A stretch of 64,000 nt of DNA, from NCBI GenBank assembly GCA_022793685.1, contig JAAWDI010000011.1, positions 1 to 64,000 of the forward strand, written 5' to 3'. How positions within the stretch are numbered: position 1 is the stretch's first letter; every line of letters begins with the position of its first letter. The stretch is from Oscillospiraceae bacterium. Its GTDB lineage: Bacteria; Bacillota; Clostridia; Oscillospirales; Oscillospiraceae. Both the position numbers and the translations under genes were made by a program. This document shows positions 1-9,822 of this stretch, one piece after another. The notes below the pieces were generated by a model that saw nothing but the letters and a program-made list of their open reading frames with translations, was not told where the DNA came from and searched no databases.

Positions 1-1163
1 CGTGGGGTGAACCCCTGATGATAGACCTCCCAAGTGGAGGCCGCCGCCCGCAGGCGTTCCCGCTCCATGGTCACGCCCGCCTGCGCCGCCATGGTCTCCA
101 CCAGCTCCAGATAGCGTTCTTTGTTCATGGTCTCAAAAAGGATACGAAGGCCGAAGCGGTCGGCCAGCGAAGTCTTTTCCTCAATAGTTTCATTGCGGTC
201 CACCTCGTCGCCCATGCGGTCGGAGAAGGTCTGCCGCACCAAATGGCGGCGGTTGGAGGTGGCATACACCGCCACGTTTTGGGGCTGCGGTTCCACCCCG
301 CCCTCCAAAATGGACTTCAGCAGGGAGTAGGTACGGTCATCGGAATCAAAGGCCAAATCGTCGATAAACAGGATGAACTTCTGCCGCCGGTCGGCCAGAC
401 GGCGCACCAGCTTCGGGATGCCTGACAACCCTTCTTTCTGCAATTCCACAATGCGCAGGTTCTCAAACTCCGGCACGCCCAGCAAAGACTTCACAGCGGC
501 GGACTTGCCCGTACCGCTGGGGCCGTACAGCAGGACATTGTTCACCTGCCTGCCCTCTATGAGCGCCCGCGTGTTGGCCATCAGCTCGTCCCGCTGCGCC
601 TCATAGCCGGGCAGGGCGCCCAGCGCGGGAATGTCCGGCTGGCGGACGTGGTACAAATCCTCGTCCTCCCATACAAACGCCTTGTGCAGGGCGAAAATAC
701 TCGCTCCGTTCTTTCGGTAAAACTCCGTCAGCGCGTCAAAGGAATAGGGCGCGTCCGCCGTCCAGCGGGGCAATCCCGCCACCACGGGAGCGTAATAGTC
801 GGGCAGAAGGGCCTGTATTTCCTTCAGGAAACGGTCACAGTCGGTCTCCGCCAGCAGGACGAAGGTCTCTACGTCCCGCCGGGCGGCCGACTCCAGCGCC
901 GGGTCGCGGCGGCCGCTCTCCACCAGCGCGGCGTATGGAGACTCGTCATAGCGCAGGTGAAAATGAAGTAATTCTCCCAGTCCGGAGATGGCAAACTGCC
1001 GCATGGAATAAAAAACATCCGTGTACCCCAGCAGAGCGCCCTCTCCGTCCTTCCGATACAGGCAGTCCAGCAGGTGCATCACCTTTTCCATCACCGGGTG
1101 CTCCATGACCCTTCGGTAGGCGGACACCCCCAGCAGAGAGGCCCGCAGTACGTCCAGCTTCAT
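1..1163 (-). CDS. DUF815-family AAA ATPase (C-terminus beyond window start)
   Basis: Minus-strand reading from ATG at 1163 gives MKLDVLRASLLGVSAYRR...VNNVLLYGPSGTGKSAAVKSL...FILFIDDLAFD...DRFGLRILFETMNKERYL; Walker A/B typical of DUF815. Absent from ORF track because it runs off the edge. Confidence 0.88.
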   Translation of the reverse strand, partial: MKLDVLRASLLGVSAYRRVMEHPVMEKVMHLLDCLYRKDGEGALLGYTDVFYSMRQFAISGLGELLHFHLRYDESPYAALVESGRRDPALESAARRDVETFVLLAETDCDRFLKEIQALLPDYYAPVVAGLPRWTADAPYSFDALTEFYRKNGASIFALHKAFVWEDEDLYHVRQPDIPALGALPGYEAQRDELMANTRALIEGRQVNNVLLYGPSGTGKSAAVKSLLGVPEFENLRIVELQKEGLSGIPKLVRRLADRRQKFILFIDDLAFDSDDRTYSLLKSILEGGVEPQPQNVAVYATSNRRHLVRQTFSDRMGDEVDRNETIEEKTSLADRFGLRILFETMNKERYLELVETMAAQAGVTMERERLRAAASTWEVYHQGFTP

Positions 1164-1219
1164 CTTGGCCGCTCCTTCCACATTTATTTTCCCGTTTATT
1201 GTAAGGTGCGCCGCCGCCC

Positions 1220-1248
1220 TTGTCAACCTCCGCCCTTTCGTCTATAAT
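1220..1248 (+). promoter_or_regulatory. sigma70-type promoter for dusB (TTGTCA-17-TATAAT)
   Basis: TTGTCA 1220-1225, 17-nt spacer, TATAAT 1243-1248. Confidence 0.7.
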
Positions 1249-1283
1249 GGAGGAACACATCAAAAAACGACAAGGAGCTTCCT

Positions 1284-2255
1284 GTGAAGATAGGTAACGT
1301 AACCATCCCCGGCCCCCTCATCCTCGCCCCTATGGCGGGCGTCACCGACGTCGGCTTCCGCGCCGTCTGCCGGGAGCAGGGCGCCGACCTGACCTATACC
1401 GAAATGGTCAGCGCCAAGGCGCTGTGCTATCAGGACAGAAAATCCGCCGTCCTGCTGGAACTGGACGAGGGCGAGCATCCCGCCGCCGTGCAACTCTTCG
1501 GCAGCGACCCCGCCTGCATCGAGCAGGCCGCGGGCAAGGCGCTGGAGCTGTCCGGCGCGGATTTTCTCGACCTCAATATGGGCTGTCCTGTGCCGAAGGT
1601 GGCAAACAGCGGCGACGGCAGCGGCCTGATGCGAACGCCGGAGCTGGCCGTTCCGGTGTTGGAGGCCGCCATTCGGGGCGCAGGCGGCAAACCCGTAACG
1701 GTGAAAATGCGTCTTGGCTGGGACAAGGGGAGCATCAACTGTCTGGAGTTCGCCGCCATGCTGGAGCAGGCCGGCGCCGCCGCCCTCACGCTCCACGGCC
1801 GCACCCGCAGTCAGATGTATTCCGGCCACGCCGATTGGGACTACATCCGCAGGCTGAAGGAGCAGTCCTCCGTCCCCGTCATCGCCAACGGGGACGTGTT
1901 CTGCGGCCATGACGCCGTGCGTATCCTCCGAGTCACCGGAGCAGACGCGGTCATGCTGGGCCGGGGCGTTTTCGGTAATCCGTGGCTGTTCGCCCAGTGC
2001 AGGGCAGCGCTGAACGGCGATGCGGAGCCGCCACTGCCGCCCCTTGCCGAGCGGTGCGATACCGCCATGCGGCAGTTTGAGCTGGCCGCCGCCCACAAGG
2101 GGGAAAAGGTGGCCTGTCTGGAGGCTCGGCGGCATTACGCATGGTATCTCAAGGGCGTGCCTCACGCCTCCTATTGGAAAACTCAAGTGTGCAGGGTGGA
2201 AACGCTGGACGACCTCCGCAAGGCCACCGAGGGCATCAAACGCGACCTTTGCTAA
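1284..2255 (+). CDS. dusB: tRNA-dihydrouridine synthase
   Basis: GPLILAPMAGVTDVGFR...FLDLNMGCPVPKV...LTLHGRTRSQMYSG...VIANGDVF motifs. Confidence 0.93.
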   Translation: MKIGNVTIPGPLILAPMAGVTDVGFRAVCREQGADLTYTEMVSAKALCYQDRKSAVLLELDEGEHPAAVQLFGSDPACIEQAAGKALELSGADFLDLNMGCPVPKVANSGDGSGLMRTPELAVPVLEAAIRGAGGKPVTVKMRLGWDKGSINCLEFAAMLEQAGAAALTLHGRTRSQMYSGHADWDYIRRLKEQSSVPVIANGDVFCGHDAVRILRVTGADAVMLGRGVFGNPWLFAQCRAALNGDAEPPLPPLAERCDTAMRQFELAAAHKGEKVACLEARRHYAWYLKGVPHASYWKTQVCRVETLDDLRKATEGIKRDLC

Positions 2256-2293
2256 ACGGAATATCAGCCCCACAGAAAGGAGGTGGAGCCACC

Positions 2294-2851
2294 ATGGAAG
2301 ACCTTTTTCTCCGCGCCGCCCAAGAGGGCAACGAGCACGCCTTTGCCCGCATTGTAGAAGCCTATGAAAAGCAGGTGTACAGCCTGTGCTACCGCATGAC
2401 AGGCAGTCCCGAGGACGCCGCCGACCAGACGCAGGAAACCTTCCTGAAGGCGTGGCGGGCGCTCCCCTCCTTTCAAGGAGGCTGCGCCCTCTCCACATGG
2501 CTCCACCGGCTGGCTGTTAACTGCTGTATCGACTTTCTGCGCAGGGAGAGCCGCCACCGCGCCAATGTCGTCCCTCTGACCGGCGAGGACGGCGCTCCCA
2601 TACAGGAGCCGCCCTCGCCCGACCCCTCGCCAGAGCAGCGTTTGGAGCAAAGCGAGCTGCATGCCGCCGTGGGCCGAGCCTTGCTCCGCCTGACGCTTGA
2701 GCACCGGCAGGTGCTCCTGCTGCGGGAACAGGCTGGGCTTTCCTATGATGAAATCGCGGAAGCCCTATCTCTGGAGACGGGTACCGTCAAATCCCGTATC
2801 GCCCGCGCACGGCTCAAACTGCGGGAAGAAATGCGCTGGGAACTTTCCTGA
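2294..2851 (+). CDS. RNA polymerase sigma-70 factor, ECF family
   Basis: Start at ATG 2294 behind AAAGGAGGTGG; region 2 YRMTGSPEDAADQTQETFLKAWRALPSF and region 4 GLSYDEIAEALSLETGTVKSRIARAR. Confidence 0.92.
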   Translation: MEDLFLRAAQEGNEHAFARIVEAYEKQVYSLCYRMTGSPEDAADQTQETFLKAWRALPSFQGGCALSTWLHRLAVNCCIDFLRRESRHRANVVPLTGEDGAPIQEPPSPDPSPEQRLEQSELHAAVGRALLRLTLEHRQVLLLREQAGLSYDEIAEALSLETGTVKSRIARARLKLREEMRWELS

Positions 2852-2899
2852 CCGCGCTTCGTCTAACAGAATGAAATCAACAGAAAGGAGGGCCGCTAC

Positions 2900-3775
2900 A
2901 TGGCAAATTGCGAGGATTATCTGGAGCTTATCTCCGCCAAGCTGGATGGGGAACTGACCGCCGAGGAAGAGGCGCGTCTGGCCGCCCATTTGGAGCAGTG
3001 TCCCCAATGCCGCGCTCTGCTGGAGGAGCTGGGCGGCCTGTCCGACGCCCTCCGCACCCTTCCGGAGGCAGAGCCGCCCGTCGGCCTTACAGAGCAGGTT
3101 ATGAGCCTTCTTCAAGACGAGGGCGCATCCGTGCCCTCGTCCTCCGGCGTGTCCCGGGGAACACGCCGACCGTCCGGAAAGGCAATTCAGGCCGTGGCCG
3201 CCATGGCGGCGGTGGCGGTCATTGCGACCGTGGCCGTGTTCCGCACGAATTTAACCGCGCCCATCGTCCGTGACGACGGGCAGCCCTCTCCGGCAGTCGA
3301 ACCAAAGGATTGCGTCACCGCATCCGCTGACGGCGGAGATGGAGTTGCCGCTTACAGCGGCAACTCTGGCGGCAACAGCGAAGCGTTGCCGGATGCGTCA
3401 GAGCCGGTTTCTTATGGCGGCCGGTCCGCCACGGAAGCGACAGCCCGTATTGGCGGTGTTGAGGTCACTGCCGCCGACGGTACCGTCCCGCAATCCATCG
3501 CGCCGTACAACGACACGCAAAAAGGCGCCCTTTCTCCTGAAAAAATCAACACCACCGCTCTGCTTTACTGCTATGGTCTGGCCGAGCTGCCCACCCTTCC
3601 GAATTATCTCAGTGAACTGCTGTACTGCGACGGCGCAGATTATTTTTTCCCGGCAGAACAGCTTCCCGCGCTGAGGAACGTTCTGGAGGTCGCAGGGCCG
3701 ACCACCGAACTGGAGCCACAGGAAACCTATACCGGCGAGGCGGATGAATGGGTGCAGATTGTTTTCATTCCATAA
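2900..3775 (+). CDS. anti-sigma factor, zinc-finger (ZAS/zf-HC2) with one TM segment
   Basis: LDGELTAEEEARLAAHLEQCPQCRALLEEL motif, TM near residue 100, immediately downstream of the ECF sigma gene. Confidence 0.85.
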   Translation: MANCEDYLELISAKLDGELTAEEEARLAAHLEQCPQCRALLEELGGLSDALRTLPEAEPPVGLTEQVMSLLQDEGASVPSSSGVSRGTRRPSGKAIQAVAAMAAVAVIATVAVFRTNLTAPIVRDDGQPSPAVEPKDCVTASADGGDGVAAYSGNSGGNSEALPDASEPVSYGGRSATEATARIGGVEVTAADGTVPQSIAPYNDTQKGALSPEKINTTALLYCYGLAELPTLPNYLSELLYCDGADYFFPAEQLPALRNVLEVAGPTTELEPQETYTGEADEWVQIVFIP

Positions 3776-3801
3776 AGCGAGGTCCGGCGCCCTTTGAAAA
3801 G

Positions 3802-3838
3802 AAAAACCGGAGAGGTCAATGGCCTCTCCGGTTTTTTA
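3802..3838. terminator. bidirectional intrinsic terminator
   Basis: CCGGAGAGG-TCAATGG-CCTCTCCGG flanked by A/T tracts between convergent genes. Confidence 0.85.
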
Positions 3839-3858
3839 TATCCCCAATGCGGTTTTAC

Positions 3859-6800
3859 TTATTCCGCCTCAAACATCTGACAGAAGTTCATCAGCAGCGC
3901 GGCAAACTGGCCGCGGGTCGCGTCTCCGCCGGGCAGCAGAGTAGACCCACTCATGCCCTTTATCAGCCCCGCCGAAACCATCCATTGCAGGCTCTCCTCT
4001 GCATAACCGCTCACGTTTTCCGCGTCGGCAAACACGGCCAGCGTCGTGCGGCCCGTCGTGTCATAGCCCTTGAAATCAGCGTAACGCTTCAGCGCGGTGG
4101 CCATCTGCTCACGGCTAATCAGCATGTCGGGCCGGACGGTGCCGTCGCCATAGCCTTTCACCAAGCCGTTCTGTTCGCCCCATGCCAGCGCCTTGGCATA
4201 ATAGGCGTCGTCTGCCACATCGCTGAATCGGGTCGCTCCCTCCACGGCAGGCTCGCCCTCCAATCGGTAGAGAAGCGTAAGCAGCATTCCGCGGGTTGTC
4301 GTGCCCGCAGGCTGGAAGGTTGTACCGGTTACGCCCTTGATGAGCTCCTTGCGGTAGACGAACTCCACTGCGTCATAGTACCAGTCGCCCTGCTTCACAT
4401 CGATGAAGGGCAGCGGCTCCGCCAGCGGCACATCGGGGTCTTCCAGCTCCGTGTCGCCGGACACGGGCGGCACATACACCGTGCGGCGGCTGACCGTATA
4501 GGTTCCGTCCGCGGCCTGCCGCACCGTGTAGCCTTCCGCGGCGTACTCCGTTACGTCGGTCGAGAACGCACCTCCAGTGATGGTGAAGGTATTCCCTGTC
4601 CCATTGTCTACACAGAAAGGCGTCAATTCACCCTGCGCATAGGTCACAACTGTACTGTTTCCCTTGATTTCAACCACATTATTGGCAGACTTCGCATTGA
4701 ACAGAACCACTTTCTGCACATTTGCAGTCCCATCCTCATTTACAACGGTGGTCGCTGTGATTGTGCAGTTTTCCAGCACAACATGGCAACCCTCCACATG
4801 GTCTTCCGTCTTGCCGGTGGTGTCACCTTCTAGGACAATGGTTCCAAATCCATTCCAGCCTTCTGCACTATACGGTTTGTCATTATGACCGTTTAATGTG
4901 GAATTGGTCACTTTTACTTCATAATTGCTGCCCCACAGGTTCAGCGCGCCCCAGCCGGAGATAACGCTCCGGTCAATATTCAGCGTCACATCCGCGCCGC
5001 TGCATATATTGACCGCATAATAAGTGCCGGGAATGATACAGTGATTGATGTTCAGCGTTACTCCAGTCACATCTGTATCGACCTGCACACCGCGCTCGGC
5101 CTTTGCGCTGATAAACGCAATGTCGTTCAGCGTGACCTCCGCGCCGTTCCCAGTCACTCGAAGAATTCGGCTGGCGGTGCTGGCAACCTTATGATTGCCG
5201 CCCTCGATGGTCAGAGACTTGTCGACAAAAATAAACTCGCTCGTCTCCACATCCTTCAGCAGCGTTACCGTGTCGCCCGGCTCGGCCGCCGTAATGGCGG
5301 CTTGGAGGGTCCTATAATAACTCCCTCCGACCGTGGCCGCCACGTCGGCATTCTCCACCAGCACCAAATTTGTTATCTCTGCGTCCGTGTAGTACGTGAT
5401 GGGCTGCATTCCCTCAGGAACAATCAGCTTGTCAGAGGCAGGCGCTCCGCCGCCCCAATAGTTATTATCCAGCTTAACCTCTGTAGCTGCGGTCCCGCCC
5501 GTCAGCTTGATATACTCCTCCGGAAGGTTTTCACTCACAAAGCTGTTTTCCCTCAAATCCACCGGACACTCCAGATTGGACAGGCGCATAGCCCTGCCAT
5601 CCGTGCGGCCTGCGGGCTTCGCGGCCCAACTGTCGAACGTGTTCCCGACTATTTGGGCGGACGCCGTCGTGTTACCCTTGCTGTCCTTGCCGGTCAGGGT
5701 CAGCGCATTCATGGCACTGTCATGGAACGTGTTGTCCGTAACGGTCAAGACGCCGCAGGTGGTCGCATATACGGCGCCGCCATCCTTCGTCCCGCACCCA
5801 TTGAACGTATTGCCGGTGACAGTCAGGTTGTTCACAGCGTCGTCGCCATTGTTGATGTGAACAGCGTAAAAAGTGCCCGTCTCATTAGGCGCGCCGTTGA
5901 AGATGTTGTTGCGGATGGTTAAGCCGCCCATTTGATTCAGGTCGGTGGTTTTGGTCCAGCTCACCAGATGGATACAGGCGTTCTCAAAGGTCAAGTTCTC
6001 GATGACGATTTCAGTGCCTTCGGGCATCGCGCCTGCTGCGAAGTCGACCTTGCCCTTCAGAACTGCGCCGTCAGCACCGCGCAGAATGACACTTTGCAGC
6101 GGCATCGCGATGCTTTCAGTGTGCTCGCCGACCAGAACCTCCACCACATCGCCGCTCTCCGCGCTGTCAAGCGCAGACTGGATGCTTTCAAAATACTGCC
6201 CGTCCACTTCGGCCACCGTATTCTCAGTCAAGACCATGTTGCCGCTGATGATGGGGCTGTGAATGTCGGCGTTGCTTCCAGTATTGACGCCGGAAATGGC
6301 CACGTTGGTGAAGGTCATTTCAGGAACGTTGAACTCTGCTGACGCTCTCCCGCCGCCGGAAATATAGCCCAGCTTGGCGGTAACGCCGTTCTCGTTGGTC
6401 AGGGTGATATTCTCCACCGCGCAGTTTTCCAGCTTTCCGCCAGAAGCGCTGTTAAAGAGGCCAATCAGCCCGCCAATGCCCATGGTTTTCAGATTGTCAT
6501 TGGCATACTCAGCGGTGGCGTTGGTGCCCACGGCCACATTCTTGGCAGAGCAGTCAATCAAGCTGCGGTCCGCGTGGGTGGAACCAATCAGGCCGCCTAC
6601 CTTGCGGGTGCCGGTAACGGTCAAGTTCTCAGCGCGGCAACTCGTCATCGCGCCGCTGCCCTCTGCAAAATAACCAATCAAGCCGCCCACGTTGTCGCCT
6701 TCCAAGTTCGCTTCCTTGTAGGTACCGGTTACGAAGCTGCCGTCATTGCCGACCACGGAGCAGTTCTCATACTTGGCATAGCCGTATCCGGTCAAACCGC

Positions 6801-7314
6801 CCACGTCATAACTGCCGGTGATTTTGATATCTCCGGTCACATGGCAGTTGGTCACGGCGCCGGTGTAGGCGCTGCCCACCAGAGCGGCGACACACTGCCG
6901 CCCTGAAACGGCGGCGTTATTCACCGTCAAGTCCTTGACCACGGCAGGAGCCATCGTCCGGCCAAACAGTCCAACAAAGCTGTTCTCGCCGGTTACGGTC
7001 AAATTGCTGACAGTTTTGTTGCCGCCCTCGAAAGTCCCTTTAAAGGGATTGTCGCTCGTGCCGATAGGCGTCCACGCCTCATTCGCCAAATCCAAGTCAG
7101 CGCCCAGCGTGACGGTCTGGCCTTGAAAGGTTGTTCCGCCGTTCACCTTCTCGGCAAACGCCTTCAAAGTTTCTACATCGGAAATGACGATTTCCGAGGC
7201 GTTCCAGTCCAGCTCCGCGCCTTCCTCCACCGCCAGCGCGGTCACGCACGACAGGCTCATAACCATACTGGCCGCCAGTAAAAAGGCCAGCCATTTTTTT
7301 GCCGTTTTTCTCAT
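3859..7314 (-). CDS. secreted right-handed beta-helix/GLUG-repeat protein with C-terminal SLH domains
   Basis: Signal peptide MRKTAKKWLAFLLAASMVMSLSCVTALA; repeated VGGLIGYF/GLUG-like units and parallel beta-helix repeats; three SLH motifs (FIDVKQGDWYYDAVEFVY..., FSDVADDAYYAKALAW..., FADAENVSGYAEESLQW...). Confidence 0.87.
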   Translation of the reverse strand: MRKTAKKWLAFLLAASMVMSLSCVTALAVEEGAELDWNASEIVISDVETLKAFAEKVNGGTTFQGQTVTLGADLDLANEAWTPIGTSDNPFKGTFEGGNKTVSNLTVTGENSFVGLFGRTMAPAVVKDLTVNNAAVSGRQCVAALVGSAYTGAVTNCHVTGDIKITGSYDVGGLTGYGYAKYENCSVVGNDGSFVTGTYKEANLEGDNVGGLIGYFAEGSGAMTSCRAENLTVTGTRKVGGLIGSTHADRSLIDCSAKNVAVGTNATAEYANDNLKTMGIGGLIGLFNSASGGKLENCAVENITLTNENGVTAKLGYISGGGRASAEFNVPEMTFTNVAISGVNTGSNADIHSPIISGNMVLTENTVAEVDGQYFESIQSALDSAESGDVVEVLVGEHTESIAMPLQSVILRGADGAVLKGKVDFAAGAMPEGTEIVIENLTFENACIHLVSWTKTTDLNQMGGLTIRNNIFNGAPNETGTFYAVHINNGDDAVNNLTVTGNTFNGCGTKDGGAVYATTCGVLTVTDNTFHDSAMNALTLTGKDSKGNTTASAQIVGNTFDSWAAKPAGRTDGRAMRLSNLECPVDLRENSFVSENLPEEYIKLTGGTAATEVKLDNNYWGGGAPASDKLIVPEGMQPITYYTDAEITNLVLVENADVAATVGGSYYRTLQAAITAAEPGDTVTLLKDVETSEFIFVDKSLTIEGGNHKVASTASRILRVTGNGAEVTLNDIAFISAKAERGVQVDTDVTGVTLNINHCIIPGTYYAVNICSGADVTLNIDRSVISGWGALNLWGSNYEVKVTNSTLNGHNDKPYSAEGWNGFGTIVLEGDTTGKTEDHVEGCHVVLENCTITATTVVNEDGTANVQKVVLFNAKSANNVVEIKGNSTVVTYAQGELTPFCVDNGTGNTFTITGGAFSTDVTEYAAEGYTVRQAADGTYTVSRRTVYVPPVSGDTELEDPDVPLAEPLPFIDVKQGDWYYDAVEFVYRKELIKGVTGTTFQPAGTTTRGMLLTLLYRLEGEPAVEGATRFSDVADDAYYAKALAWGEQNGLVKGYGDGTVRPDMLISREQMATALKRYADFKGYDTTGRTTLAVFADAENVSGYAEESLQWMVSAGLIKGMSGSTLLPGGDATRGQFAALLMNFCQMFEAE

Positions 7315-7357
7315 CTCGCATCCCCTTCTCGAAACTGAATACGGCAACTGAACCGTG

Positions 7358-7402
7358 CTTGTTCGTTATGCCTTTGGCATAACGAACAAGGGTATACCCT
7401 TG
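7358..7402. promoter_or_regulatory. two overlapping perfect palindromes in the 5' region of the SLH/beta-helix gene
   Basis: CTTGTTCGTTATGCC-TTT-GGCATAACGAACAAG (7358-7390) and CAAGGGTATACCCTTG (7387-7402), sharing CAAG. Confidence 0.85.
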
Positions 7403-7604
7403 CCGCAACCACATTAGATGATGATATTATAACATATGTCAGTTACAAAAGCGGTTACATTTTTCGTTTTTTCTTTCATTTTCTGCTGTCACATTGCACA
7501 AAATTTTCTCTTTTCCTTGTTCCGCTTACTCTTTCTGCCCTTCCTTTGGCAGATTTCTTTTCGCTTCCCTTCCCGCTCTTTATGCAAAACCATCAAATTC
7601 CCTG

Positions 7605-7633
7605 TTGTAAGCGCAAGGTTTTTACTGTATAAT
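7605..7633 (+). promoter_or_regulatory. sigma70-type promoter (TTGTAA-17-TATAAT)
   Basis: TTGTAA 7605-7610, TATAAT 7628-7633. Confidence 0.7.
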
Positions 7634-7695
7634 GACAATAGTTTCCCAAATTTCCCGCGCTCATGGGAGCGCAGACAGTAAAGGAGTGGAAGAAT

Positions 7696-9771
7696 TTGAG
7701 CTATTCTGTGCAAAACATCCGCAACATCTGCCTTTTAGGGCATGGCGGTAACGGAAAGACCGCCCTGGCGGAAAGTATGCTCTACCTCACCGGCGGCACC
7801 GTCCGGCTGGGCAAGTCGGCCGAAGGCAACACCGTTTGCGATTACGACCCGGAGGAAACCAAGCGCCAGATTTCCATCTCCACGTCGGTGGCTCCGGTGG
7901 AATATAACGGCTGTAAAATCAATGTGCTGGACACCCCCGGCTACTTCGACTTCTCCGGCGAGGTCATCGAGGCTTTGCAGGTGGCCGACAGCGCCGTTAT
8001 CGTCTGCTCCGCCAAGGGCGGCATGAGCGTGGGAGCTGAGAAGGCGTGGGAATACTGCGAGTCGCGTAAGCTCCCCCGCATCCTCTACATCTCCAAGACT
8101 GACGAGGAGAACTCCGATTACAACGCCGCCTTCGCCACCCTGCGGGAGCGGTTCGGCAAAAACATCGCCCCCGTCATGGCGCCCATCTGGGACGCGGACA
8201 AGAAGGTCATCGGCATCATCGACGTGCTGCATAAGCGCGCCTTTGAGGCCGGCCCCAAGGGCGAGCGCGTGGAAATCGAGGTGCCCGAGGACAAGTTGGC
8301 CGTGTTGGACGAGCTATATGACGCTTTGAAGGAATCGGTGGCTGAAACCAGCGAGGAATTCATGGATAAATATTTCTCCGGCGAGGACTTCACCTATGCC
8401 GAGATGATTCAGGGGCTGCGCAACGGCGTGCGCGACCTGTCCCTGTTCCCGGTGGTATGCGGCTCCGCCCTCTCCGGACTTGGCACCCGCAACGTGCTGG
8501 ACACCATCGTCGAACTGCTCCCCAGTCCGCTGGAGGCGCGTCCCTTGATGGGCGAGAACGAAAAGGGCGACGTGGACGAGTTCGTGGCCTCCCCCGGCGC
8601 GCTGCCCTGCGCCTTCGTGTTTAAAACGGTCTCTGACCAGTACGGCAAATATTCCTTCCTCAAGGTGCTGTCCGGCTCCATCAAGCCCGACATGAGCGTG
8701 GTGAACGCCCGCACTGGAGAGACGGAGAAGCTGGGCCGCCTGTATGTCATGAAGGGCAAGAAGGCCGAGGAGGTCAAGGAGCTTCAGTGCGGCGACATCG
8801 GCGCGGTCAGTAAGATGGACAAGGTTAAAACGGGCGATACCCTGTCCGACCCCCGCAAGGTGGTCAAAATCGAGCCTATCCCCTTCCCTGAGCCTTGTTA
8901 CAGCGTGGCCGTCTCCCCCAAGACCAGAGGTCAGGAGGACAAGGTGGCCGCCGGTCTGGCACGGCTCAACGAAGAAGACCAGACCTTCACCGTGGAAAAC
9001 CGCGCCGAGACCCGCCAGATGGTCATCTCCGGCACCGGCGATATGCAGATGGACGTGCTGCTTTCCCGCCTGAAGAGCCGCTTTAACGTGGAAGCGGAGT
9101 TCTCTGTTCCGCGTGTGCCTTACCGTGAGAAAATTCGCAAAAAGGTGAAAAAGCAGGGCCGCCACAAGAAGCAGTCGGGCGGCCACGGCCAGTTTGGCGA
9201 CGTTTGGGTGGAGTTCGAGCCGAACCCCGGCGTGGAGGAACTGGAATTTGCCGAGGCCGTCTTCGGCGGCGCAGTCCCCAAGAACTACTTCCCCGCCGTG
9301 GAAAAGGGGCTTCGGGACGCCGCCCTCCGCGGCCCGCTGGCGGGCTATCCCGTTGTGGAGCTGAAATGTACGCTGGTGGACGGCTCCTACCATCCGGTGG
9401 ACTCGTCGGAAATGGCGTTCAAAACAGCCGCTTCCTTGGCCTATAAGGCCGCCATGGAGGAGGCGTCCCCCGTCCTGCTGGAGCCTATCGGCTCCCTGAT
9501 GGTCACCATCCCCGACAGCTACATGGGCGACGTTATGGGCGACATCACCAAGCGCCGCGGCCGCGTGATGGGCATGAATCCCACCGGGGACGGCAAGCAG
9601 GTGTTGGAGGCGGAGGTTCCCATGGCGGAAATGACCTCTTACGCCATCGACCTGCGGAGCCTTACCCAGTCCCGCGGCTCCTTCACCTTCCACTTTGTGC
9701 GCTATGAGGAAGCTCCCCCCGCCGCACAGGAGAAGGCGATTGCGGAGGCCAAGGCTCTGGCGGAGGAATAA
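7696..9771 (+). CDS. elongation factor G-like translational GTPase (EF-G paralogue)
   Basis: TTG start at 7696 behind AAAGGAG; GHGGNGKTALAE, DTPGYFDF, SKTDEEN G-motifs and EF-G domain IV/V (KKQGRHKKQSGGHGQFGDVWVEFEP). Confidence 0.9.
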   Translation: MSYSVQNIRNICLLGHGGNGKTALAESMLYLTGGTVRLGKSAEGNTVCDYDPEETKRQISISTSVAPVEYNGCKINVLDTPGYFDFSGEVIEALQVADSAVIVCSAKGGMSVGAEKAWEYCESRKLPRILYISKTDEENSDYNAAFATLRERFGKNIAPVMAPIWDADKKVIGIIDVLHKRAFEAGPKGERVEIEVPEDKLAVLDELYDALKESVAETSEEFMDKYFSGEDFTYAEMIQGLRNGVRDLSLFPVVCGSALSGLGTRNVLDTIVELLPSPLEARPLMGENEKGDVDEFVASPGALPCAFVFKTVSDQYGKYSFLKVLSGSIKPDMSVVNARTGETEKLGRLYVMKGKKAEEVKELQCGDIGAVSKMDKVKTGDTLSDPRKVVKIEPIPFPEPCYSVAVSPKTRGQEDKVAAGLARLNEEDQTFTVENRAETRQMVISGTGDMQMDVLLSRLKSRFNVEAEFSVPRVPYREKIRKKVKKQGRHKKQSGGHGQFGDVWVEFEPNPGVEELEFAEAVFGGAVPKNYFPAVEKGLRDAALRGPLAGYPVVELKCTLVDGSYHPVDSSEMAFKTAASLAYKAAMEEASPVLLEPIGSLMVTIPDSYMGDVMGDITKRRGRVMGMNPTGDGKQVLEAEVPMAEMTSYAIDLRSLTQSRGSFTFHFVRYEEAPPAAQEKAIAEAKALAEE

Positions 9772-9780
9772 AACAGATAA

Positions 9781-9817
9781 AGAAGGCGGCGGAACGATGT
9801 TCCGCCGCCTTCTTTTT
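9781..9817 (+). terminator. intrinsic terminator
   Basis: GAAGGCGGCGGAACGATGTTCCGCCGCCTTC then TTTTT. Confidence 0.85.
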
Positions 9818-9822
9818 GCATA

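Noticed and set aside
1260-2498. 412-aa antisense ORF across dusB and the sigma factor
   Set aside because: Shadow ORF opposite two well-motifed genes.
7442-7459. Direct GTTACA repeat with 12-nt periodicity as a LytTR or ECF promoter element
   Set aside because: Repeat units do not match the LytTR 9-mer or spacing, and no matching ECF -10 is evident at the expected distance.
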